Assembly: GCF_000276805.1 (NCBI RefSeq)
Contig: NZ_AKXQ01000007.1
Location: forward strand, 1 to 64,000
Length of the DNA stretch: 64,000 nt
Reading direction: 5' to 3'
DNA from: Moritella dasanensis ArB 0140
GTDB lineage: Bacteria; Pseudomonadota; Gammaproteobacteria; Enterobacterales; Moritellaceae
Position numbers and translations under genes: made by a program
The notes under the pieces: model-generated
The model's database searches: none
What the model saw: the letters and a program-made list of their open reading frames with translations, nothing else
Told to the model about the DNA's origin: nothing
Part shown: positions 1 through 8,332 of the stretch, piece by piece
Layout of the letters: each line of letters starts with the position of its first letter
Numbering within the stretch: position 1 is the stretch's first letter

Positions 1-1
1 G

Positions 2-18
2 TAGGGCATCGCCAAGCG
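2..18 (+). pseudogene. Possible 5' fragment of a tRNA-Gln gene
   Basis: The bases resemble the acceptor and D-stem start of gammaproteobacterial tRNA-Gln (about 14 of 17 positions against the E. coli sequence from memory, including the run TCGCCAAGCG). The match then stops, with no anticodon or T arm following. Two intact tRNA genes lie just downstream, so a remnant of a larger tRNA cluster broken by recombination is plausible. The stretch is short and chance similarity cannot be excluded. Confidence 0.35.
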
Positions 19-30
19 CCAACTTTAATT

Positions 31-106
31 CAAGGCTTTGCCTTGGGTAAAAAGTTATTCAAGGTAAAGCCTTGGGTAGAAAATATATCTAATTATTTAG
101 ATATAT
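31..106. repeat. Three small palindromes upstream of the tRNA-Trp genes
   Basis: Two related short hairpins (31-45 and 60-74, each opening CAAGG and closing CCTTG, each followed by GGGTA) are followed by a perfect 10-bp inverted repeat with a TTAT loop at 83-106. The first two look like a duplicated unit. They may be the terminator or processing sites of an upstream tRNA unit; no function is shown. Confidence 0.5.
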
Positions 107-140
107 AGGTTCATTAACCATCAGGTTATTGACCAATGAT

Positions 141-216
141 AGGGGTGTAGCTCCAACGGCAGAGCAGCGGATTCCAAATCCGCGTGATGGGAGTTCGAAT
201 CTCTCCACCCCTGCCA
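141..216 (+). tRNA. trpT: tRNA-Trp (anticodon CCA), copy 1
   Basis: A complete 76-nt cloverleaf with an AGGGGTG/CACCCCT acceptor stem, an anticodon stem GCGGA/TCCGC around a TTCCAAA loop with anticodon CCA at 174-176, a T-loop TTCGAAT and an encoded CCA 3' end. The sequence closely matches E. coli tRNA-Trp. It decodes UGG. An identical copy lies 77 bp downstream, and the two are likely co-transcribed. Confidence 0.97.
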
Positions 217-293
217 ATTTTTAGAAAAATATCAAATCAAAGAAACAGATTTAACTTTAATTAAAAAATAAGTTATAATCCTGTTCATCTTGT

Positions 294-369
294 AGGGGTG
301 TAGCTCCAACGGCAGAGCAGCGGATTCCAAATCCGCGTGATGGGAGTTCGAATCTCTCCACCCCTGCCA
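294..369 (+). tRNA. trpT: tRNA-Trp (anticodon CCA), copy 2
   Basis: Base-for-base identical to the copy at 141-216, with the anticodon at 327-329 and an encoded CCA end. It ends 35 bp before holD, so processing of a shared transcript might leave holD as the distal part. Exact identity suggests a recent duplication or gene conversion. Confidence 0.97.
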
Positions 370-404
370 ATTTCTTCTGTAAATCTTCATGATATGGTTA
401 TCCA

Positions 405-803
405 ATGAGTAATTTTTCACGTTATTACTTGCAGCAAATGGGTATCACATTATGGCAATGTCATAAGCCTGAACAATTTCCTCATCTCGCTAGTCAAGCT
501 GAAAAAATAGCACTGCCAAAACATTGCCAAATTTTAATTGTCGTTAATGATAAACTTGCCCCGCATAATCAATTTATTAAACAGATCTTGCGTACCCTAC
601 AATTAGAATTGAATCAAAGTCATATTATCTCAGAAGAACAATTAAAGTATTATTACCAAACCCCCGAGTGGATTTGGACAATTGGCTGTAAACAATCTGA
701 ACTGGCCGCCAAAAAACAACTCTCATCACCTCATCTAGATGTACTGTTACATTCTGCTCAAGCTAAAAAGCAGCTTTGGCAACAAATCGTCGGTTATATG
801 TAA
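405..803 (+). CDS. holD: DNA polymerase III psi subunit HolD
   Basis: The 132-residue protein matches the HolD family: an N-terminal LQQMGITLW segment like E. coli LQQLGITQW, a central I-V-V-N-D strand, and a C-terminal LWQQI segment. In E. coli psi pairs with chi (HolC) in the clamp-loader complex and links it to single-strand binding protein. The family is poorly conserved in sequence, but the short length and the position directly before rimI, as in E. coli, support the call. The ATG start is the first in frame, 35 bp after the tRNA. Confidence 0.88.
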   Translation: MSNFSRYYLQQMGITLWQCHKPEQFPHLASQAEKIALPKHCQILIVVNDKLAPHNQFIKQILRTLQLELNQSHIISEEQLKYYYQTPEWIWTIGCKQSELAAKKQLSSPHLDVLLHSAQAKKQLWQQIVGYM

Positions 804-827
804 TCTGTTATATTAACGGGATCTTGA

Positions 828-1268
828 ATGCCAAAAATTATTCCTCTAACACTTGAACACTTACCTTTAATCCAAAAAATAGAAGCCGCAAGTCATGCCT
901 TTCCTTGGTCAGATAAAGTCTTCGCCAGTAATTTTGGTGCGCGATACTTTAATTTCTTATTAGTTAAAGATGAGCAAGTATTAGGTTATTACTTTGCTAA
1001 CCAAGTGGCCGGAGAAGCAAGTCTGCTTAATATTACCGTCGCGCCTGAGTATCAAGGTAAAGGTTACGGTAAACAGCTGATTAACCATCTAATTCAAGAG
1101 TGCCAACAGCAAGCATTGTTTCAGTTATGGTTAGAGGTTCGTGAGTCTAATCATGGTGCTTATCACCTCTATCTAAATGCTGGTTTTAATGAAGTTGATC
1201 GCCGGATCAACTATTATCCTGCTGCGACAGGTAGAGAAGATGCCATTATGATGTGCTGTATTATTTAG
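828..1268 (+). CDS. rimI: Ribosomal protein bS18 N-alanine acetyltransferase RimI
   Basis: A 146-residue GNAT-fold protein. The acetyl-CoA binding motif A is visible around residues 69-90 (VAPEYQGKGYGKQLI, Q/R-x-x-G-x-G/A type), followed by the N-H-G-A-Y-x-x-Y-x-x-x-G-F-N-E segment typical of RimI (ARxxNxxAxxLYxxxGF). RimI acetylates the N-terminal alanine of ribosomal protein S18. It follows holD by 24 bp; the holD-rimI pair is conserved in gammaproteobacteria. Confidence 0.93.
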   Translation: MPKIIPLTLEHLPLIQKIEAASHAFPWSDKVFASNFGARYFNFLLVKDEQVLGYYFANQVAGEASLLNITVAPEYQGKGYGKQLINHLIQECQQQALFQLWLEVRESNHGAYHLYLNAGFNEVDRRINYYPAATGREDAIMMCCII

Positions 1269-1436
1269 AAACAAGACAGGGTGATTCTTTGTTGTTTTTG
1301 CTATAGGTAAGGCCTATTAACTGTATACTTATTCCTGATTAATTATTACTATCCGTGAATTAAATATTCAAGCACGCTGAAGGTGGTTTGGGTATTTGAT
1401 GCGTTTAATTCTATTTATGGATAATCAGAGAAGCTA

Positions 1437-3224
1437 ATGACACAACACTTAGTAAACAGTTTTAGAACTAAATTTGCAGCACGTAAAACCACAACCGCGA
1501 TTCGCTTTAAAGAGCAAGGCGAATGGCAACATATCACTTGGTCTGCGTTACTTGATAATTCAGATCGTGTTGCGAAAGCATTATTATTTCTTGGCTGTGA
1601 AGTACAAACTAAAGTCGGTATCTTTGCAAACAATCGCCCAGAGTGGAGCTTTGCAGATTTAGGTATTTTAGCTGCACGTTGTGTTACTGTTCCTATTTAT
1701 CCTACCAATACGACCGAACAAACCCGTTATATTGTTAATAATGCTGATATTGATTATCTATTTGTTGGTGCTCAAGAGCAGTTTGATAAAGCCCTTGAAC
1801 TATTAGCAAAGAATGACTTAAAGTTGATCATTGCGCTGACGGATGCCATCGATTTAAAAGGTGAGTCCAATGCGATGTACTTCTCTGATTTCATTAAGCA
1901 AGGTGATGACGTATCCGATGTAGAGTTTGAACAGCGACTCATTGATGCCAATATGGATGACCTTGTTACGCTCATCTATACATCCGGCACAACGGGACAG
2001 CCAAAAGGTGTCATGCTTGATTACACTAACTTTGCCGCCGCATTTAAAAGCCATGACAAGATGATCGATGTGTCGGAAACCGATACTTCCATTGCGTTTC
2101 TACCGTTAAGCCATGTACTAGAGCGCAGTTGGTCTTTTTATCTGATGCATTGTGGTGCGCAAAATGTCCATCTCGAGAATCCAAAATTAATTATTGATGT
2201 GATTGCTGAGGTTAAACCGACATTACTCGTTGCTGTGCCACGTTTATATGAAAAAATATACAGCACGATCCACAGTCGTTTAGAGTCTGCATCTAAAGTT
2301 AAAAAGGCATTGTTTAACTGGGCGACTAAAGTCGGTTTAGCACACTTTAAACTTATTCATAATGACCAACAACCATCGTTTTTGTTAGCAAGCCAGCATA
2401 AATTAGCTGACAGGCTAATCTTCTCTAAACTACGAGGGATTCTGGGTGGTAATACCCGTTTTTTACCTTGTGGTGGCGCTAAGGTTGATGCGGATATAAA
2501 TCTGTTTTTTCAATCTATCGGTATTCAGATTCAAGCGGGTTATGGCATGACGGAAACAACTGCAACGGTTTGTTGTCATCGTGATACTGGTTATGACTTT
2601 GGCTCAATTGGCTTACCATTACCAGATATGGAAGTGAAAATAGGTGCTGATAAAGAAATATTAGTGCGTAGTGATACGGTAATGAAGGGCTATTACAAGA
2701 TGCCTGAAGAAACCGAAAAGAACTTTATCGATGGTTGGTTGAAAACCGGTGATGCGGGTAAAGTTTTAGCTAATGGTGAAGTCGTTATGACGGAACGTAT
2801 TAAAGAGTTAATGAAGACCTCGAATGGCAAATATATTGCTCCACAGTTGGTTGAAGGCACATTGAACAAAGATCATTTTATCGATCAGGTCGCTATTGTT
2901 GCCGATTCCCGTCATTTTGTTAGCGCCTTAATAGTGCCGTCATTTGAAGCGCTAGAAGAATACGCCAATTCGATTAACCTACAGTTCTCAAGTAAAGCTG
3001 AGCTATTACGCCATAGCCATATTGTGACTATGTTTGAGAAACGCTTGCAAGAGTTACAAAGTGAATTGGCTAATTTTGAAAAAGTAAAAAAATTCAAATT
3101 ACTTAATCGTGAATTTTGTATGAAAAAGGGTGAAATCACGCCGACTATGAAACTACGTCGTAAAGTGATTGAAAGTGAATATAAAAAAGACATTGATGAA
3201 ATGTATAACAGTGATAAAAAGTAA
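1437..3224 (+). CDS. Long-chain acyl-CoA synthetase (AMP-forming, FAA1/FadD15 type)
   Basis: A 595-residue member of the adenylate-forming superfamily. It has the phosphate-binding loop YTSGTTGQPKG near residues 180-190, the GYGMTET motif near 367, and the LKTGDAG hinge motif that precedes the mobile C-terminal domain. It activates long-chain fatty acids to acyl-AMP and then acyl-CoA for phospholipid synthesis or degradation. The length and the VPIYPTNT segment fit the COG1022 group rather than E. coli FadD. It is monocistronic: 168 bp upstream is free and a terminator follows. The ATG is preceded by a GAGAAGC ribosome site. Confidence 0.9.
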   Translation: MTQHLVNSFRTKFAARKTTTAIRFKEQGEWQHITWSALLDNSDRVAKALLFLGCEVQTKVGIFANNRPEWSFADLGILAARCVTVPIYPTNTTEQTRYIVNNADIDYLFVGAQEQFDKALELLAKNDLKLIIALTDAIDLKGESNAMYFSDFIKQGDDVSDVEFEQRLIDANMDDLVTLIYTSGTTGQPKGVMLDYTNFAAAFKSHDKMIDVSETDTSIAFLPLSHVLERSWSFYLMHCGAQNVHLENPKLIIDVIAEVKPTLLVAVPRLYEKIYSTIHSRLESASKVKKALFNWATKVGLAHFKLIHNDQQPSFLLASQHKLADRLIFSKLRGILGGNTRFLPCGGAKVDADINLFFQSIGIQIQAGYGMTETTATVCCHRDTGYDFGSIGLPLPDMEVKIGADKEILVRSDTVMKGYYKMPEETEKNFIDGWLKTGDAGKVLANGEVVMTERIKELMKTSNGKYIAPQLVEGTLNKDHFIDQVAIVADSRHFVSALIVPSFEALEEYANSINLQFSSKAELLRHSHIVTMFEKRLQELQSELANFEKVKKFKLLNREFCMKKGEITPTMKLRRKVIESEYKKDIDEMYNSDKK

Positions 3225-3266
3225 TTACTGTTAAAAAATAAGAGTAAGAATAGAAATAAGAAATAG

Positions 3267-3293
3267 AAAAGGGAGCTAATTAGCTCCCTTTTT
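3267..3293. terminator. Bidirectional intrinsic terminator
   Basis: A perfect stem GGGAGCTAATTAGCTCCC flanked by A-rich sequence on the left and a T-run on the right. It lies between the end of the acyl-CoA synthetase gene (+) and the end of ppaC (-) and can serve both. Confidence 0.9.
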
Positions 3294-3361
3294 AGTATCT
3301 ACACTTACAATTTGTTACTAGCCGTATTTGCTATCAACAATAAGTCGCAGTCTATTAAGAC

Positions 3362-4279
3362 TTATTTAAACTGTGTTTGTAGCGGTGGTAATACTTGTTT
3401 TTTACGGCTTACAACATTAGGTAAGTCGATCAGTTCGCCAACGAACGTACCGCCTAGTGTTTCTGCCACTAAGGTACTCTCTTCACTTTCGATTAACGCG
3501 ATAGAGTTCAGGTTAGTAATATCTGTTAATAATACTAAGGCTGTGTGGTAACCAAATTCCGCTTTATACTTAACAAGTTCAGCTTGTAGTTCTTCTTTAC
3601 GTGATAGCGCAGCATCGATGTTCGTGATCTCTACTTGTGCTATTGAAAAGTCTTTTTCACCGATAGTGTAAACTTTAAGGTCACGTAGAATTAATTCTTC
3701 AGAAGGTACTGCTGCAATGTCAGATTTCGCTGCAAACTGTGCTGTTACGAATGCATTAATATCATCAATACCAGCGATTTTAGCTAGCTCGTGTGCTGCA
3801 TCAATATCGATTTGTGTACATGTCGGCGAGTTGAAGTGAACGGTGTCACTTAAGATTGCACCTAACATCATTACCGCTACTTTTTGATCGATTTCGATGT
3901 TATGGATCTTATACATGTTGTACACAATCGTGTTTGAACAGCCGCAAGGCCAGATCCATGCTTCAAGTTGTTCGTCAGTTTCAACATCACCTAGTTTGTG
4001 ATGATCAACGATACCGCGAATTGTCGCTTGGCGAGCATCTTTTGGTGCTTGGTTGAAATCAGAATAATCAATGATCCAAACTTCTTCACCAGCAATTGAT
4101 GTACGGATTTCAGGGCACGTTAGACCAGCTTGTTCAAGCAGGAAAAGACCTTCTGCATTCGGTTCGCCTTGCATAATTGGTGTTACGGTTTTGCCATCGC
4201 GTTTTGTTAAAAATGCAGATAGAGAGATTGAGCCTGCTAAGCTGTCACAATCAGGGTTTGTGTGTCCTAGTACTAACAT
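3362..4279 (-). CDS. ppaC: Manganese-dependent inorganic pyrophosphatase (family II, DHH)
   Basis: The 305-residue protein opens MLVLGHTNPDCDS, the metal-binding motif of family II pyrophosphatases (His6, Asp10, Asp12), and carries a second metal ligand in IIDYSD (Asp71) and the signature DHH at 92-94. A DHHA2 domain forms the C-terminal half. It hydrolyses pyrophosphate in the cytoplasm with Mn2+/Co2+. The reading frame extends upstream to a TTG at 4291, but that codon is part of the TTGGAAG ribosome site, so the second ATG (4279, 5 bp after GGAAG) is the best start; the ATG at 4282 is nearly as good. Confidence 0.93.
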   Translation of the reverse strand: MLVLGHTNPDCDSLAGSISLSAFLTKRDGKTVTPIMQGEPNAEGLFLLEQAGLTCPEIRTSIAGEEVWIIDYSDFNQAPKDARQATIRGIVDHHKLGDVETDEQLEAWIWPCGCSNTIVYNMYKIHNIEIDQKVAVMMLGAILSDTVHFNSPTCTQIDIDAAHELAKIAGIDDINAFVTAQFAAKSDIAAVPSEELILRDLKVYTIGEKDFSIAQVEITNIDAALSRKEELQAELVKYKAEFGYHTALVLLTDITNLNSIALIESEESTLVAETLGGTFVGELIDLPNVVSRKKQVLPPLQTQFK

Positions 4280-4596
4280 CATTGCTTCCAAATTTATTAT
4301 AGGTTTATGGATTAACGAACATAATAGTGATCTCGGTTAAGCTGTGCAACCTTATCTACTCGATCTCGGGATTATTTCCACGGATTATTTGCCTTTTTCT
4401 ATCGACTATTAACCATTATTTAAGTATAACATCGAATTTTAAATGTGATCATGAACACATATTAAGGCGATTAGTCGGTAATTCTGATGTGAATCAAGCA
4501 AACGACTATTTTGTTTCGAAATGACGTGACCTTGATTGTATCTGTTACTAAGACGATTATAATTGCGTGATCTAATTAACACTTTAAGGCGGTATA
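4280..4596. other. Divergent intergenic region ppaC/dauA
   Basis: The 317 bp between two outward-facing genes must hold both promoters. The only specific signal I can read is the CRP-like site at 4441-4462. No small gene with a credible ribosome site is seen. Confidence 0.5.
4441..4462 (+). promoter_or_regulatory. Candidate CRP (cAMP receptor protein) site upstream of dauA
   Basis: The core TGTGA-TCATGA-ACACA at 4444-4459 differs from the CRP consensus TGTGA-N6-TCACA at one base and has the right 6-bp spacing and flanking A/T. It lies about 135 bp before the dauA start. Carbon-source control of a dicarboxylate transporter would make sense. This is a motif match only. Confidence 0.5.
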
Positions 4597-6321
4597 ATGC
4601 AGCACAGGGCTCATCTTTTTTCGTTACGTATTGCACACGCTTTACGTGAGTCGTTTAGTCGTTCTGACTATAATTCGACTAAATTCGGAAAAGATTTATT
4701 AGCAGGTATCACGGTTGGTATCATTGCTATTCCTTTGGCCATGGCGCTTGCGATTGCCAGTGGTGTTGCACCCCAGTACGGACTTTATACGGCTATTATT
4801 GGTGGTATTGTCATTGCAATATCAGGTGGTAGTCGTTATAGCATTTCAGGACCCACTGCTGCTTTTGTGGTTATTCTCTACCCCATTGTCCAGCAGTACG
4901 GTTTTGGCGGTTTATTATTAGCCACAATCATGTCGGGACTGATCTTAGTTATCATGGCGGTATTACGTCTTGGTCGCTTTATTGAGTATATTCCTGAAGC
5001 TGTTACCCTCGGTTTTACCGGTGGTATTGCGGTTGTTATTGCGACATTACAGTTTAAAGATTTTTTTGGTCTGTCTATTGAGACGTTACCGGAACACTAC
5101 TGGGATAAATTGGCGGTATTAGTAAATGCCCTACCACAATTACATTTACCAAGCTTTGCCGTTGCGGCTTTTACGCTTGTTATCATGCTGCTTTGGCCGA
5201 AATTAAAAACCGTGGTACCGGCGCATTTACCTGCGGTTATCCTTGGTAGTTTATTAGCGGTAATATTAAATGATTTTGGAATGGACATTGCGACTATCGG
5301 CAGCCGCTTCCATTACTTATTACCTGATGGTACTCAAGGTGCGGGTATCCCACCGTATTTGCCTACTTTCGAATGGCCTTGGTTACAAGCTGGCGCGGAT
5401 GGCCAGTCATTAGTCTTAAGCTGGAAACTCTTGTCTGATTTATTACCGGCTGCATTTGCGATTGCCATGTTAGGCGCTATTGAATCATTACTGTGTGCAG
5501 TGGTGCTTGATGGCATGACCGGCAAACGCCATAGTGCTAATAGTGAATTGTTGGGGCAAGGTATAGGTAATATCGTGGTGCCATTTTTCGGTGGTATTAC
5601 CGCTACTGCGGCTATCGCGCGTTCTGCTGCGAATGTAAAAGCTGGCGCGCAAACGCCGATATCTGCCGTCATCCATGGTTTAGTCGTGCTGGCTAGTTTA
5701 GTGTTGTTAGCACCATTATTAGCGTATCTACCAATGGCTTCGATGGCGGCATTATTACTCGTCGTTGCTTGGAATATGAGTGAAGCAGGTAAAGCGCTAC
5801 ACTTATTAAAAACGGCGCCAAAAAGCGACCTTTGGGTTTTTGTCATTTGTTTTTCGTTTACTATCTTGTTTGATATGGTACTCGCCATTACGGCAGGCAT
5901 CTTATTAGCAGCAGTATTGTTCATGAAAGAAATTGCTGAAATGGTTAAAGTGACCGACATTACTGATAATAAGCGCATGATCACTGCGGATATTCCAGCA
6001 GGTTGGCGGGTCTTTAAGATTAATGGCCCACTTTTTTTTGCCGCGGCCGACCGAGTATTTTCTGAATTAGCAGATAAAACCAGTGAGGTCGATGGTTTTG
6101 TACTGTATTTAGATGCAGTGCCTTTACTTGATGCCGGTGGTTTAGCGGCAATGGAGCAGTTTATTAAAGAATGCCAAATTTATAATACCCAAGTGATATT
6201 CTGTGACCTGCAATTTCAACCATTAAAAACCTTAGCAAGAGCGGGTGTGCAGCCTATTGGTGGCGTGACATCTTTTAGTCCGACATTGCATGAAGCATTA
6301 ACTGAAATTGCCAACTATTAA
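4597..6321 (+). CDS. dauA: SulP-family anion transporter DauA (C4-dicarboxylate) with STAS domain
   Basis: A 574-residue membrane protein closely matching E. coli DauA/YchM. The segment DLLAGITVGIIAIPLAMALAI and the later ISGPTAAFVVILYP and LDGMTGKRHSANSELLGQG blocks are near identical to it. About twelve to fourteen membrane segments fill residues 30-440, followed by a cytoplasmic STAS domain from about 460 (LDAVPLLDAGG). E. coli DauA takes up succinate and related C4-dicarboxylates at acid pH; SulP relatives also move sulfate or bicarbonate, so the substrate is inferred. prfC follows after 80 bp. Confidence 0.88.
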   Translation: MQHRAHLFSLRIAHALRESFSRSDYNSTKFGKDLLAGITVGIIAIPLAMALAIASGVAPQYGLYTAIIGGIVIAISGGSRYSISGPTAAFVVILYPIVQQYGFGGLLLATIMSGLILVIMAVLRLGRFIEYIPEAVTLGFTGGIAVVIATLQFKDFFGLSIETLPEHYWDKLAVLVNALPQLHLPSFAVAAFTLVIMLLWPKLKTVVPAHLPAVILGSLLAVILNDFGMDIATIGSRFHYLLPDGTQGAGIPPYLPTFEWPWLQAGADGQSLVLSWKLLSDLLPAAFAIAMLGAIESLLCAVVLDGMTGKRHSANSELLGQGIGNIVVPFFGGITATAAIARSAANVKAGAQTPISAVIHGLVVLASLVLLAPLLAYLPMASMAALLLVVAWNMSEAGKALHLLKTAPKSDLWVFVICFSFTILFDMVLAITAGILLAAVLFMKEIAEMVKVTDITDNKRMITADIPAGWRVFKINGPLFFAAADRVFSELADKTSEVDGFVLYLDAVPLLDAGGLAAMEQFIKECQIYNTQVIFCDLQFQPLKTLARAGVQPIGGVTSFSPTLHEALTEIANY

Positions 6322-6401
6322 TTGCAGCCTGACCTTGTGTCTTATCGTTATTTCAGCGAAAATAGCGCCCATTAGATTTAACCCAATGAGAAGACTCATT
6401 C

Positions 6402-7988
6402 ATGTCAAATAGCATTCTTGCGCAAGAGGTGTCGAAAAGACGTACTTTTGCGATTATCTCGCATCCCGATGCTGGTAAAACAACCATTACCGAAAAAGTA
6501 CTTTTATTCGGGAACGCATTACAAAAAGCCGGTACCGTAAAAGGTAAAAAATCGGGTCAGCATGCTAAATCTGACTGGATGGAAATGGAAAAAGAACGTG
6601 GTATTTCGGTGACAACATCGGTAATGCAGTTCCCGTACCGCGACTGTCTGGTTAACTTACTGGATACACCAGGACATGAAGATTTCTCGGAAGATACCTA
6701 CCGTACCCTAACGGCTGTCGATTCATGCTTAATGGTCATTGACTGTGCAAAAGGTGTAGAAGCACGTACTGTTAAGTTAATGGAAGTGACACGTCTACGT
6801 GATACGCCAATTATTACTTTCATGAATAAAATTGACCGTGATATTCGCGATCCAATTGATTTGATGGATGAAGTTGAAGAAGTATTAAAAATTGCATGTG
6901 CACCCATTACTTGGCCGATCGGCATGGGTAAAGAACTAAAAGGTATTTACCATATTTTACGTGACGAAGTGGTCATGTATAACATTGGCCAGGGTCACAT
7001 GATCCAAGATAGCCGTGTGATTAAAGGCATTAACAACCCTGAAATTGATGAAGCACTGGGTGATTATGCCCAGGAATTACGTGACGATATGGAGCTTGTT
7101 AAGGGCGCTGCGAATGAATTCGATTACGACTTATTCATGGCGGGCGAATTAACACCAGTATTCTTTGGTACCGCATTGGGTAACTTTGGTGTTGATCATG
7201 TTCTTGATGGTTTAGCAGAATGGGCGCCAACGCCACAATCTCGTGAGTCTGATGTACGTACGGTGGAGCCAAATGATGAAAACTTCTCTGGTTTCGTGTT
7301 TAAGATCCAAGCTAATATGGATCCAAAGCATCGTGACCGTATTGCTTTTATGCGTGTTTGCTCTGGAAAATACAGTAAAGGCATGAAAATGAAACACGTG
7401 CGTCTAAATAAAGACGTGAGTATTTCTGATGCCGTGACCTTTATGGCGGGTGACCGAACTCAAACGGAAGAAGCCTATCCTGGTGATATTATTGGTTTAC
7501 ATAACCATGGTACGATCCAAATTGGCGATACCTTTACCCAAGGTGAGTCACTTAAATTCTCTGGTATCCCTAACTTCGCACCAGAAATGTTCCGTCGTAT
7601 TCGTTTGAAAGATCCACTTAAACAAAAGCAACTGCAAAAAGGCTTGATTCAATTATCTGAAGAAGGTGCTGTGCAGGTGTTCCGTCCGCAACGCTCAAAT
7701 GATTTAATCGTTGGTGCGGTTGGTGTGCTACAGTTTGATGTAGTGGTACATCGTTTACGTAGTGAGTATAAAGTGGATGCAATTTATGAAGGCATCAGCG
7801 TAGCGACTGCACGTTGGGTTGATTGCGCTGACCCACGCAAGCTAGAAGAATTTAAAAAGAAAGCTTGGGACAATATCGCCTTAGATGGTGGTAATAACTT
7901 AACGTATATTGCGCCGACTATGGTTAATTTACGTTTAGCACAAGAACGTTATCCTGATGTTACTTTCCGCGAAACGCGTGAACATTAA
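6402..7988 (+). CDS. prfC: Peptide chain release factor 3 (RF3)
   Basis: A 528-residue translational GTPase, the usual RF3 length. The P-loop SHPDAGKTT is at about 20-28, switch 2 DTPGHEDF near 88-95, and NKID follows. The C-terminal region ([16 protein letters not shown]) is characteristic of RF3. It binds GTP on the ribosome and releases RF1/RF2 after termination. The ATG start is preceded by a GAAGA-type site. A terminator follows. Confidence 0.97.
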   Translation: MSNSILAQEVSKRRTFAIISHPDAGKTTITEKVLLFGNALQKAGTVKGKKSGQHAKSDWMEMEKERGISVTTSVMQFPYRDCLVNLLDTPGHEDFSEDTYRTLTAVDSCLMVIDCAKGVEARTVKLMEVTRLRDTPIITFMNKIDRDIRDPIDLMDEVEEVLKIACAPITWPIGMGKELKGIYHILRDEVVMYNIGQGHMIQDSRVIKGINNPEIDEALGDYAQELRDDMELVKGAANEFDYDLFMAGELTPVFFGTALGNFGVDHVLDGLAEWAPTPQSRESDVRTVEPNDENFSGFVFKIQANMDPKHRDRIAFMRVCSGKYSKGMKMKHVRLNKDVSISDAVTFMAGDRTQTEEAYPGDIIGLHNHGTIQIGDTFTQGESLKFSGIPNFAPEMFRRIRLKDPLKQKQLQKGLIQLSEEGAVQVFRPQRSNDLIVGAVGVLQFDVVVHRLRSEYKVDAIYEGISVATARWVDCADPRKLEEFKKKAWDNIALDGGNNLTYIAPTMVNLRLAQERYPDVTFRETREH

Positions 7989-8012
7989 TTAATATTAGGC
8001 AGTGAAGCAAGT

Positions 8013-8046
8013 AAAAAACTTTACCTCTAAAGAGGTGAAGTTTTTT
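8013..8046 (+). terminator. Intrinsic terminator after prfC
   Basis: A long stem (AAAACTTTACCTCT pairing with AGAGGTGAAGTTTT, two-base loop AA) ending in a T-run. It separates prfC from the deaD leader. Confidence 0.88.
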
Positions 8047-8332
8047 CGGGATAGTTATTTCTATTTGTGAACTGTTTTTTTTGTTGAATTTAAGCTATTG
8101 ATTTATAGTCATAGTTTTTTAGTTTTTAAACTTTTCGTGATTTTTTGTGATTTAGGTCCCATATATTGGGATTTTTATTTTTAAATGATGTACACTACGT
8201 CAGCCTTTTTATGTGGCTTCGCTCATCAAGAGACTTTGAGCAAAAGACCACTAATTTTGCGCACGAAATATTATATGTGGAGCTATAATTGATATAGCTT
8301 TATTCAAAGACCCGTCTACCTGAGGCCCGTGA
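8047..8332 (+). promoter_or_regulatory. Promoter and long structured leader of deaD
   Basis: About 290 bp without a gene. The first half is T-rich and contains a short palindrome TCCCA/TGGGA at 8157-8171. A possible -10 (TACACT, 8191-8196) would leave a 5' untranslated region of roughly 130 nt. In it I can fold AGCC/GGCT (8202-8218) and a bulged GCTCA..AAG/CTT..TGAGC hairpin (8221-8241). Long leaders are typical of cold-inducible helicase genes. The promoter position is a guess. Confidence 0.45.

Noticed and set aside
5334-5984. A 216-codon reverse frame within dauA
   Set aside because: It lies entirely antisense to a strongly supported transporter gene and has no recognisable features.
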